This document shows, piece after piece, positions 1-6,464 of a stretch of DNA of 11,524 bases. The stretch spans positions 1 through 11,524 of the forward strand of contig JALHTN010000037.1 of assembly GCA_022865865.1 (NCBI GenBank), read 5' to 3'. Below the pieces are notes generated by a model. That model was not told the DNA's origin and did no database searches. It saw nothing but the letters and a program-made list of their open reading frames with translations. Each line of letters starts with the position of its first letter. Position 1 is the first letter of the stretch. This DNA is from Anaerolineales bacterium. GTDB taxonomy: Bacteria > Chloroflexota > Anaerolineae > Anaerolineales > UBA4823. Both the position numbers and the translations under genes were made by a program.

Positions 1-345
1 GCCACCGGCGATAGGGGTGTTCAGGCAGCCTTTGAAGCCGCAGGGGAAAACCAGGCGGTGGAAACTGCAGTTGAGGCTGCAAAACCTGGAGGCCGGGTGG
101 TATTGGTTGGCATCCCTGCTCAAGATTGGACAGCCTTCACTGCCTCGACGGCTAGGCGCAAAGGTTTGACGATCAAGATCTCCCGGCGGATGAGATTTAC
201 CTATCCACGCGCCATGCAGCTGATAGAAGATGGTTTGATCGATATTGATTCATTAGTGACCCACCAATTTCCGCTATCCGAATTTAAGCGAGCTTTTCAG
301 GTTGCAAATCAACGAGATGGTTTGAAAGTTGTGCTCAAGCTTTGA
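1..345 (+). CDS. Zinc-type alcohol/polyol dehydrogenase, C-terminal part (5' end outside window)
   Basis: The frame is open from base 1 and stops with TGA at 343-345, giving the last 114 residues of a medium-chain dehydrogenase/reductase. The visible part holds the second half of the NAD(P)-binding Rossmann fold (AAFEAAGENQAVETAVEAA, then GGRVVLVGIP). It is followed by the typical C-terminal stretch of the sorbitol/xylitol/threonine dehydrogenase branch (RKGLTIKISRRMRFTYPRAM, then a region ending LKVVLKL). The zinc-binding and catalytic residues lie upstream and cannot be checked. The family oxidises a secondary alcohol or polyol with NAD(P)+ in the cytoplasm; the substrate cannot be told from this part. 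A GTG at 58 is internal and not the true start. The gene converges with the leftward block, whose last frame ends only 14 bases away, so the two transcripts meet here. I see no convincing terminator between them. Confidence 0.85.
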   Translation, partial: ATGDRGVQAAFEAAGENQAVETAVEAAKPGGRVVLVGIPAQDWTAFTASTARRKGLTIKISRRMRFTYPRAMQLIEDGLIDIDSLVTHQFPLSEFKRAFQVANQRDGLKVVLKL

Positions 346-359
346 AGATAATTTGTCTA

Positions 360-718
360 TCATGGGGTTATCGATCTGACCCTATTGGATCTTTTCAATA
401 AACACCCGGCGATCAGCGCAGTCAAAATAAAGACGACAATTGCTATGACCTGCACAAAAAGATTACCGGATGAATAAGCGGGGACTACGATACCTGATGC
501 GACCGCATCGATGGCGAAATGGGCCAGAATGGCGCATTCGATACCCAGCTTCCAATACAGCCAACCAAAGATGATCCCGCAGTGGAACCGATCACAATTG
601 TGGTCAAGACACACATTAGCTGGAGAAAACCTGCCACGCTCCCAATCTTTGATAATCTCATCCAGTGGGAATCCGCAGGTTCGGTATCGGCAATCGGATT
701 TACCGAAGTTTGCGACAT
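360..718 (-). pseudogene. Chimeric remnant: membrane-protein N-terminus joined out of frame to a CPBP-protease C-terminus
   Basis: Two reading frames carry recognisable pieces. From ATG at 718 to about 574, one frame gives roughly 48 residues (starting MSQTSVNPIADTEPADSHWM) and a first membrane helix. This resembles the N-termini of the membrane proteins at 5450-6217 and 1474-2253, for example RLSKIGSVAG against TLYKVGGAAP. Around 574 the sense switches to a second frame reading GIIFGWLYWKLG, then AILAHFAID, and ending at TGA 360-362. That stretch resembles the last conserved region of CPBP (CAAX protease/bacteriocin-processing) intramembrane proteases, including a conserved His in AHF. The middle of either parent protein, including the CPBP Glu-Glu motif, is absent. 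The simplest reading is a deletion that fused two neighbouring membrane-protein genes out of frame. It is the last element of the leftward block, about 96 bases after the flavodoxin stop. The family names are from memory of their motifs; the frame switch is seen directly. Confidence 0.55.
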
Positions 719-814
719 GTACTTCTACTAATATTCGAAAAAAAACTTGTCCAGTGATCACAGAAAAACATTTGCGGAATTTATGATCATCAGCATAAAA
801 ATTTTCCATCCCTT

Positions 815-1471
815 TTATGACTGAAGCAAACGTGGGGAGATTTTGTCTGCCCAGGCGCGGATCTTTACCCAATTGCGGAAATCCAGGGGAGGCACGAGTG
901 GAGCCAGCCATCCTGGGAGGAGCAGCGCGGCGCCACGCCGGTCGAATTTACCTGCGAAAAAACCTTCAGCTACTGGATTGAGCAAAGGGCGGACCTGGTT
1001 AAGATAGGATCTGCGATTCTGCCGGCTGGAATCATCATCCCCCTGGTTCTGGATGTGAACGCAGAACAACGCCACCGGTAGTCGGTTGAGGGCATCTTGC
1101 TGGGCTGTGACGAAATCAACTGCCTCGGGTAACCAATTGGCATGCTGGACAGCACTGCCGATCAGGACAGCCTGGTAGTTATCGATTTGTGGGTTTTCAT
1201 TGACCGGCTTGACATCAACGGATAAACCTTGGGCAGTGAGCTTTTCGCTGATTGCAACAGCCACATCGATAGTAGAACCAGCATAAGTAGCATAGGTAAC
1301 TAAAACACGTTTTTTCATGTTCACACCTTCATTTGTGATGGATTGCAGTTCGATCGGGGGTAGGGCAGGGGCAGCTAATGTCACACCGCACACAGCGCTG
1401 CCTGCAGCTGCTGCGGTCAGGCAGCTTAATTTGAGAAAACCGCGCCGGCTGATTCTCGATTGGGTAGTCAT
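815..1471 (-). CDS. Flavodoxin-domain protein with a twin-arginine (Tat) signal
   Basis: This 218-residue protein starts with a textbook Tat signal: SRRGFLK at residues 8-14, a hydrophobic Ala-rich segment, and a possible AxA cleavage site near residues 35-37. The mature part from residue 52 is a flavodoxin domain of the HemG/protoporphyrinogen-oxidase-like type. The FMN-phosphate loop is TYATYAGST (59-67), and the later blocks include VLIGSAVQHANWLPEAVDFV (about 105-124) and, near the C-terminus, FRNWVKIRAWA. Such proteins bind FMN non-covalently and carry electrons, and export by Tat fits a protein that folds with its cofactor before transport. The ATG at 1471 lies two bases after the TAA of the upstream membrane-protein frame, with GAGG close upstream, so the two are co-transcribed. 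A second in-frame ATG at 1318 (residue 52) has GAAGG seven bases upstream and could give a cytoplasmic form without the signal. The redox partner is unknown. Confidence 0.85.
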   Translation of the reverse strand: MTTQSRISRRGFLKLSCLTAAAAGSAVCGVTLAAPALPPIELQSITNEGVNMKKRVLVTYATYAGSTIDVAVAISEKLTAQGLSVDVKPVNENPQIDNYQAVLIGSAVQHANWLPEAVDFVTAQQDALNRLPVALFCVHIQNQGDDDSSRQNRRSYLNQVRPLLNPVAEGFFAGKFDRRGAALLLPGWLAPLVPPLDFRNWVKIRAWADKISPRLLQS

Positions 1472-1473
1472 TA

Positions 1474-2253
1474 TTAAACCCTCGTCTCTTGGATTAAACT
1501 TGTCTCCGGTAAAACATCACCTGCTGTGATAATCACCCTTCCTTTTGAGCGACCAAGTTTTAAGAACTGCAGGGCAGTCAGTATCAACCACAAGGTCAAG
1601 AATGGAAATACGGAGAAGATAGACAGGTAAATACCAATTACCGGTACATAAAGTCCGAACACCAACAGGTTGGCAATAATACCCATATATGCAGTTGTTT
1701 TGCTGAACAGGTTGCTCTGCAACATGATAATTGAGATGAATAAAAGGGCTAATGACCCCAGGACGTAATGCGTTTGCTGCGCAGTACCATATATTAAAGC
1801 CAGTTTTGCCTCCCCTGCGGCCAATAATAATGCTCTCTGTGCCTGTGTGGTTGTGGCTGCGAACTGATCGCTCAAGTAGAGCATATCGAATGTCGGTCTG
1901 GCGCTGAATATGATGGCGATCGCGATCAGCCCAAGTACTGTTGCGATCGCCATGACAGATTGATTGACTCTTCTGAGAGCGATAAAGAGGGCTAGATAGA
2001 GCGGAATACTGAGCACGTTGCTGACCAAGTAAGGAAGCTCAAGAGCCAGGAGACCATAAAGCTTATTGTCCTGAAACAGGGTAAAGCTTTCGATCGCCGA
2101 TTCTGGAATCTGTCAGGTGATATAGACGATGATTTGGAGCGGAATCAGGGCTACCATAATCAAAGTAGATACACCAGCGATACTGAAGAGGTCTTTCCAT
2201 TGAGTATCTTCAGCAGCTGAAGCTGGAATCTGGTTGATCATCAATTTTGACAT
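1474..2253 (-). pseudogene. Six-helix membrane protein (DUF4386-like), interrupted by an in-frame TGA
   Basis: Reading leftward from ATG 2253, which has AGGAGA about eight bases upstream, one frame runs 259 codons to TAA 1474-1476. The only interruption is a TGA at codon 47 (2113-2115). Sequence on both sides aligns with the intact protein at 5450-6217: LFQDNKLYGLL against LFQRNKILGLL, LSDQFAATTTQAQRA against LSDQYAHASTEAQRA, FSKTTAYMGI against FSRSTAYVGI. The stop aligns with a Gly (GGA) of the paralogue, so one G-to-T change explains it. The protein has about six hydrophobic helices and no visible catalytic motif; its function is unknown. The C-terminal 184 codons could still be translated from a TTG at 2028, but no good ribosome site supports that. 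The gene precedes the flavodoxin by two bases. The mutation may be recent, since the rest of the frame is undamaged, or it may be a sequencing or assembly error. Confidence 0.75.
2113..2115 (-). other. In-frame TGA stop at codon 47 of the membrane-protein gene
   Basis: The codon reads TGA between ACC (Thr) and CAG (Gln) inside the frame 2253-1474. The intact paralogue has GGA (Gly) at the aligned place. TGA is an ordinary stop in this genome: the genes ending at 345, 6840, 7984, 8814 and 9368 all use it. Reassignment of TGA is therefore not supported. Confidence 0.8.
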
Positions 2254-2342
2254 ATTATTATTCTCCTATTTCCTTTTGCTGACCGATTTATAAATTACTA
2301 TTTTCTGAGTATCGACCTAATCTTGTGTATTAAATTGGGTTT

Positions 2343-2552
2343 TCACTGGCGGGAAACAGATAAGATGACGAATCCGCGTCCATGCAGGTGTCTCATCAGC
2401 CCGATTAAACCCGACTGGTCGGTATGGATAGCAAGCCTCGTAACGGTCATGTCCATTGGAATCTTGTAGATATACAACGGGCTATTTGCATTAAGCTCGT
2501 TTTCATCCACTTGTCCACATACATCAATCAGGTAGCTAAAGATATCTTTCAT
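2343..2552 (-). CDS. Small 69-residue protein with a regulator-linked C-terminal motif
   Basis: This small frame runs from ATG 2552 to TGA 2343-2345. The N-terminal half is acidic and unremarkable. The C-terminal half (VTRLAIHTDQSGLIGLMRHL, then HGRGFVILSVSRQ) resembles a family of roughly 70-100-residue uncharacterised proteins, common in Chloroflexota and some Actinobacteria. In that family a short beta region is followed by a pattern like DQ-x-x-L-x-G-L-L-x-x-(L/I)-R-D-L-G-x-x-L-(I/L)-S-V. In my recollection these proteins often sit beside MalT-type LuxR regulators, as here. No catalytic residues, membrane segments or cysteine pairs are visible apart from one Cys at residue 12. The ribosome site is weak (GAG upstream). 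The gene lies 109 bases after the regulator and 89 bases before the broken membrane-protein gene. The function is unknown; a small partner or modulator of the regulator is only a guess. Confidence 0.6.
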   Translation of the reverse strand: MKDIFSYLIDVCGQVDENELNANSPLYIYKIPMDMTVTRLAIHTDQSGLIGLMRHLHGRGFVILSVSRQ

Positions 2553-2596
2553 TTAATCGGGCTCTTGTAAGAATATCTTAGCCATTAATGAAGCAA

Positions 2597-2624
2597 CGCG
2601 GATCACATATTCGTGTGATCCGCG
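2597..2624. terminator. Perfect 11-bp inverted repeat with 6-base loop, downstream of the LuxR gene
   Basis: The arms are CGCGGATCACA and TGTGATCCGCG around the loop TATTCG. It begins 37 bases after the stop of the regulator gene, in the direction of its transcription, so attenuation or termination before the small-protein gene is the natural reading. On the leftward transcript the stem is followed by TTGCTTCATTAATG, which is not a uridine tract, so it does not meet the usual intrinsic-terminator pattern. It could instead be an mRNA-stabilising or processing hairpin, or a palindromic protein-binding site. Confidence 0.45.
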
Positions 2625-2661
2625 CGATGAAAAAGATGTGATTTTGTTTGCGAGTAAGAGT

Positions 2662-5403
2662 TTACAGTAAGTGCAGCTGGTGAGCCATATCAATGGCTTT
2701 CGTGCGGTTGTTTACCCCCAACTTGCCGTAAATTGATTTAACATGAGAGCGCACAGTGTTGAGGGAAATATACAGCTGGTTAGCTATTTCTTCATACTTC
2801 AATCCTTTAGCCATCAAGCGCAGGACATCCATTTCACGATCGGTTAATGGCTCGATTTGAGCAGTCAAATCATCTGCGGTACCTTTGGTGTGCCGGGAGC
2901 TTTCAAATGCCCCCAAGATTTCCTGAACGTAATACGGCTGGATCGTGCCCAACTGGTTTTCTGCCAGCAAAGTTTCCAAGGCCTCAGCAACCTGTCCACC
3001 GCCTTCAACAAAGATGCTGATGAATCCTTCTGGTTCCCCCATCTGTAATGCTTGCATGTAATCATCCTTGCTGGTCTTAATGTCTACCAGTTCAGCATGC
3101 ATTTGAGCGCGCAGTATCAGTGCCTCGAGCGCAAAGGGGATGTATTTGTGCTGGAGCGCTCCATCGATCAGATGATCTGCCAGCTCGATCCCAGTTTTCA
3201 AACTCTCCATGTCATGCATTGCCTTGGCCTGGTACAGCAGGAGGCGTAAAGCACTCAAATACAGCACTCCACGGGAGCGGTTCCTGTCTAAGAAGGTCGC
3301 TAAATCAGGGAAAGAAAATATATCCTGGAAGGAAAAACCCTCATTCTTGAGTATTCTCTCTGCTTCTGCCGGGTTGCCCATGGCTAGATATATGCGAACT
3401 TGCTGGGAAAGTACTTCTTCCCGAACTGCGGCAGGCGCTTCGACCTGCATCAAGTCAACTACTTTTTGGATCTCTTGCGCAGCGGACTCGAGATCTCCTT
3501 TTATTTGGAACAGGCGTGAAATAATCACACCGTAAAAAAGTTCGGCATCACTGTAACCGCTCAAGATGCCCACCTGGATCGCGCGGCGAAAATTGTGGTG
3601 AGCCTGATCGAGCTGGTGCCATTGGTAATGAATTACAGCCAGCTCTCCGTAAACCGCGGTGCTGATGGGAGGCAGTGAACCCGAGCGCTCAATGCGTTCA
3701 ATGCCCTGAGATGCGAGCTCAAAAGCAAAATGATATTCTCCGTGCTGGATAGCCAGCAAAGCCAGGCCAGAAATTCCCAGCAGCTCTGTGACAGAGTTTC
3801 CCGCTGTCTGACCGAGCTGGATGATCATCTGGAATGCTCCAACTGACTGTTCGTAATCATCTAATTGCTGGTAGGCATTAGCAAGACCCAGATGGATCAT
3901 GCTGAGTACCTGTCCGTTGTCCTGGGGAACTATCTCCAACGCCTGCTTTGCTCGCTGCAGGCTCTCCTCAGGTTTGCCCTGCCCGTTGAGCAGCATAGAT
4001 TGCAGGGCGAGCCATTTGGCTTCGAGTGCAGGATCCTCTTCAACAAACTGGGAGTCAGAGAACAATGTTTGCAGCTGCTGCAGGTATGGGGCAGCCTGCG
4101 GGTAGTTGCCGCGCATCAAATGCATCCAGGCAAAAGCCAGGTTGGCCCTGGGACTCTGAGTACACCATTCCGGAGGGATCGAATTCATCCAACCCTCGAC
4201 AGTCTTTAAGTGCCACTGCATAAGCATATCCATGGCATGGCTTTCGATCAGCTGCACGGCGGTGGTGTAGTCCTGAGCCAATAGCGCGTGCTGGATGGCC
4301 TCGCTCACCATTCCTCTTTGAGCGAACCATGCGCTGGCGCGTATGTGGAGATTGGTTATGTCACTTTTAAGGCGAGTTTCTTGCAGGTCGTGCAGCAGGT
4401 CTGCAAATAATTGGTGATAGCGATACCAATGCCCCTCGTCATCCAAGGGGATAATGAAAAGGTTCGCGTGATACAAACGTTCCAGCAGACTATGACTATT
4501 TGAATGCCCGGTGACAGCGTTGCACAAACCACCGCTCAACCTGTCAAGGATGGAGGTCTGCAGCAAGAACTGCTGGATATTCTCCGGTTGCTGATTGAGG
4601 ACTTCCTCGGTCAGGTAACTTAATATGAAACGGTGGCTTCCGCTGAGGGAAGCGATGAAATCCGATGGAGCCGATCGATCGCGAATGGATAGACCAGCCA
4701 GGTGCAAACCGACAATCCAGCCTTCGGTGCGTTCTTCTAAAGAGGCGATATCTTCCTCAGAGAGAGAAAGATCCATCACTTCATTCAGGAAGTAATCGGC
4801 CTCAGGATGAGAAAAGCGCAGATCTGCTGCTCGAATCTCCGTTAATTGGTTGTTGGCTCGCAAACGTGCTAAGGGTAAGGAGGGGTCCTCGCGAGTGAGC
4901 AGCACCAGGTGAAGTGGTTGGGGAAGGTTTTCTACCAGCTGCTCAAAGATCTGTAGAATGAAGCTATCCTGGATCACCTGAAAATCGTCCAGGACCAGCA
5001 GGAAATCCGCATCCATCTCCAGGATATCGTTGATCAAGGTCGTGTAAAGGATCTCACTTGGGGGGAGCTGCCCGGCGCGCAGTACGCCTTCAATCTCCAG
5101 GCCGATATTGCTTTTCACCTTTTGCAGAGCAGCTACGAAATAGGTGAAGAATCGACCAGGATCATCATCTGCTGGGTCCAGGGATAACCAGGTGAAAGGA
5201 TAATCCAACCCATTCACCCATTCACTGGCGCAAACTGTTTTGCCGAAGCCTGCCGGAGCGGATATGAGCGTAATCTGACGACCGGAATCCAATCCCTCGT
5301 TTAATCTCTGAGTGAGAAGCTCTCGGAGTACTCGTTTAGGAGGTACCAGCGGAGGGCGTAATTTTGTTTCCAGTAATACAGAGGTCACTTCATTCCCATT
5401 CAA
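2662..5403 (-). CDS. MalT-like LuxR-family transcriptional regulator (LAL type)
   Basis: This is a 913-residue ATP-dependent activator of the large LuxR/MalT class. It has an N-terminal STAND-type NTPase with Walker A SAPAGFGKT (48-56), Walker B FLLVLDD (134-140) and the sensor-like LLTRED (168-173). A winged-helix/arm region follows to about residue 350. A long helical TPR-like sensor region (about 350-830) comes next, then a LuxR helix-turn-helix at 853-913 (LTDREMDVLRLMAKGL, then IANQLYISLNTVRSHVKSIY). Proteins of this class oligomerise on binding ATP and an inducer, then bind DNA through the C-terminal domain; the inducer here is unknown. The length matches the family. TTG at 5403 is the most upstream start after an in-frame stop, with AGCAGG very close; a GTG five codons later is an alternative. 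It lies 46 bases after the membrane-protein gene on the same strand and is probably in its operon. It may control its neighbours or the divergent Kor-Hdr operon. Confidence 0.93.
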   Translation of the reverse strand: MNGNEVTSVLLETKLRPPLVPPKRVLRELLTQRLNEGLDSGRQITLISAPAGFGKTVCASEWVNGLDYPFTWLSLDPADDDPGRFFTYFVAALQKVKSNIGLEIEGVLRAGQLPPSEILYTTLINDILEMDADFLLVLDDFQVIQDSFILQIFEQLVENLPQPLHLVLLTREDPSLPLARLRANNQLTEIRAADLRFSHPEADYFLNEVMDLSLSEEDIASLEERTEGWIVGLHLAGLSIRDRSAPSDFIASLSGSHRFILSYLTEEVLNQQPENIQQFLLQTSILDRLSGGLCNAVTGHSNSHSLLERLYHANLFIIPLDDEGHWYRYHQLFADLLHDLQETRLKSDITNLHIRASAWFAQRGMVSEAIQHALLAQDYTTAVQLIESHAMDMLMQWHLKTVEGWMNSIPPEWCTQSPRANLAFAWMHLMRGNYPQAAPYLQQLQTLFSDSQFVEEDPALEAKWLALQSMLLNGQGKPEESLQRAKQALEIVPQDNGQVLSMIHLGLANAYQQLDDYEQSVGAFQMIIQLGQTAGNSVTELLGISGLALLAIQHGEYHFAFELASQGIERIERSGSLPPISTAVYGELAVIHYQWHQLDQAHHNFRRAIQVGILSGYSDAELFYGVIISRLFQIKGDLESAAQEIQKVVDLMQVEAPAAVREEVLSQQVRIYLAMGNPAEAERILKNEGFSFQDIFSFPDLATFLDRNRSRGVLYLSALRLLLYQAKAMHDMESLKTGIELADHLIDGALQHKYIPFALEALILRAQMHAELVDIKTSKDDYMQALQMGEPEGFISIFVEGGGQVAEALETLLAENQLGTIQPYYVQEILGAFESSRHTKGTADDLTAQIEPLTDREMDVLRLMAKGLKYEEIANQLYISLNTVRSHVKSIYGKLGVNNRTKAIDMAHQLHLL

Positions 5404-5449
5404 ACCTGCTCACAAAAGATGATCCGGTTGGATAAATGTATTATAGCCG

Positions 5450-6217
5450 TCATAATTCAGTTGCGGGTTGTGAGGGAATTGCAGTATTTACTTTCCACCC
5501 GAGCTGGAGCAGTTTTCGCGCGACCAATAACCACCAGATAATCCAGAATATTGCACTGATTGGCATGAGTATCGCAGCAATAGATGTTGAGACGATTAAG
5601 CAAATATCGTTAGCAAATGTAAGACTACTGGCCAGGATGCCTACATAAGCGGTTGACCTGCTGAACGCCTGGCTGCGAAGCATAACGACTGAGACGATCA
5701 GGGTGGCAACCGCCATGAAAAAGAAGCCCAAGGTTTGATTGGTGGCCGTACCCAGGGAACCAAGGGTTTCCATCGCGGTTGAGAATGCCGCTCTTTGGGC
5801 CTCCGTCGAAGCATGCGCGTATTGGTCGCTGAGCGGCATGATTGACAGCATGGCAACGCGTGGAACAATAAAGACAGCTACTCCCAGCATGGCGAAGTAG
5901 GTCGCGATGATCATGGATGAAGGATTGTTTCGTTTGAGGATGAAGTAAAGGGCGATGAACATCGTGCCCAGCAGCGCAATGGAAAAAATATCGAGAGCAT
6001 TCAGATAAAGAAGTCCGAGGATCTTATTGCGCTGGAACAATGAGACCCAGTCTTCAGTTGTGACAGGGAACGCTCCTCCCGAGATCATGGCGATGATCTG
6101 GATCAGGTAAAAAGCAATGGCAATTAAGGGTGCCGCTCCGCCAACTTTGTAAAGAGTGCTCAATGTGGGATCAATGGCATCTGGTTCTAAATCCTGATCG
6201 GGTTCTGCTAGAGACAT
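5450..6217 (-). CDS. Six-helix membrane protein of unknown function (DUF4386-like), intact copy
   Basis: This 255-residue protein starts at ATG 6217, with AGGAGC about nine bases upstream, and ends at TGA 5450-5452. After an acidic N-terminal tail it has about six hydrophobic segments (roughly 27-47, 69-94, 102-126, 160-180, 189-211 and 214-234). A conserved extracytoplasmic or interhelical stretch reads LSDQYAHASTEAQRAAF (129-145). I assign it tentatively to the DUF4386-like group by its overall pattern; no enzymatic motif is visible. It is clearly related to the broken gene at 1474-2253 and, in its first helix, to the remnant at 718-574. Three related membrane-protein starts therefore surround one LuxR regulator, which suggests local duplication. 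It is the first gene of the leftward block and must be transcribed from 6218-6558. It could act as a membrane sensor feeding the regulator, or as its target; nothing in the sequence decides this. Confidence 0.75.
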   Translation of the reverse strand: MSLAEPDQDLEPDAIDPTLSTLYKVGGAAPLIAIAFYLIQIIAMISGGAFPVTTEDWVSLFQRNKILGLLYLNALDIFSIALLGTMFIALYFILKRNNPSSMIIATYFAMLGVAVFIVPRVAMLSIMPLSDQYAHASTEAQRAAFSTAMETLGSLGTATNQTLGFFFMAVATLIVSVVMLRSQAFSRSTAYVGILASSLTFANDICLIVSTSIAAILMPISAIFWIIWWLLVARKLLQLGWKVNTAIPSQPATEL

Positions 6218-6371
6218 TGGTATAAGCTCCTGAATACCTTATTCGCGATTTATTTCTATGATCTTAGAAGAGGAAACAATACTCAACCAGTTTCACGTTT
6301 TGGGATGAGATAAAGTCGTTGAGTAAACAAGAGACATCACTTAACTAATATTTATTCGATTTATTTTACTG

Positions 6372-6377
6372 TATAAT
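6372..6377 (+). promoter_or_regulatory. -10 box TATAAT, probable promoter of the Kor-Hdr operon
   Basis: A perfect TATAAT preceded by ACTG sits in AT-rich sequence, about 180 bases upstream of the ferredoxin gene. No good -35 element is present at the expected distance. A start near 6384 would give a leader containing the inverted repeats at 6388-6426 and both tiny reading frames. Confidence 0.5.
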
Positions 6378-6387
6378 GTGATTAACG

Positions 6388-6426
6388 GCACAAAGTGTGC
6401 AACCTTCATGCTATACAAGGAAGGTT
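6388..6426 (+). promoter_or_regulatory. Two short inverted repeats in the operon leader
   Basis: GCACA-AAG-TGTGC at 6388-6400 is a perfect 5-bp stem with a 3-base loop. It is directly followed by AACCTTC (6401-6407) and GAAGGTT (6420-6426), a 7-bp stem with a 12-base loop. The second stem's right arm contains the GAAGG ribosome site of the 10-codon reading frame at 6432, so folding would hide that site. An operator for a dimeric protein is an alternative for the first repeat. Confidence 0.35.
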
Positions 6427-6431
6427 ATTAT

Positions 6432-6464
6432 ATGGCTCATTCACTAAAATTTGGCCTTCAATGA
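6432..6464 (+). CDS. Possible 10-residue leader peptide
   Basis: ATG 6432 to TGA 6462-6464 encodes MAHSLKFGLQ. It has one of the best ribosome sites in the window (AAGGAAGG, seven bases before ATG), and its stop overlaps the next ATG as ATGA. The peptide has no run of one amino acid, so classical attenuation by charged tRNA is not evident. It may serve to load ribosomes onto the coupled chain that leads to the ferredoxin gene. It may also be chance: a short frame with a good ribosome site is not proof of translation. Confidence 0.35.
   Translation: MAHSLKFGLQ

Noticed and set aside
363..385. Weak GGGT/ACCC repeat between the convergent genes as a terminator
   Set aside because: The stem is only four bases, is interrupted, and has no T-run; it also lies inside the CPBP-like remnant.
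794..819. CATAAAA/TTTTATG inverted repeat at the flavodoxin stop as a terminator
   Set aside because: The stem is only seven A/T-rich pairs with a long loop, too weak to call.
360..911. A single 183-codon leftward frame as one gene
   Set aside because: Its first part overlaps the flavodoxin coding sequence out of frame and then runs through sequence whose sense lies in another frame (718-574). Only its last 70 or so codons look like protein, so I annotate a chimeric remnant instead.
2113..2115. TGA read as glycine (alternative genetic code) or as selenocysteine
   Set aside because: The aligned residue in the paralogue is Gly, which prompted the idea, but several intact genes here end with TGA in overlap with the next start. 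The position is in a loop of a membrane protein with no redox role.
3865..4209. 114-codon rightward frame inside the LuxR regulator gene
   Set aside because: It is antisense to the conserved helical region of a clear gene, has no domain pattern and no promoter, and is most likely a compositional shadow.
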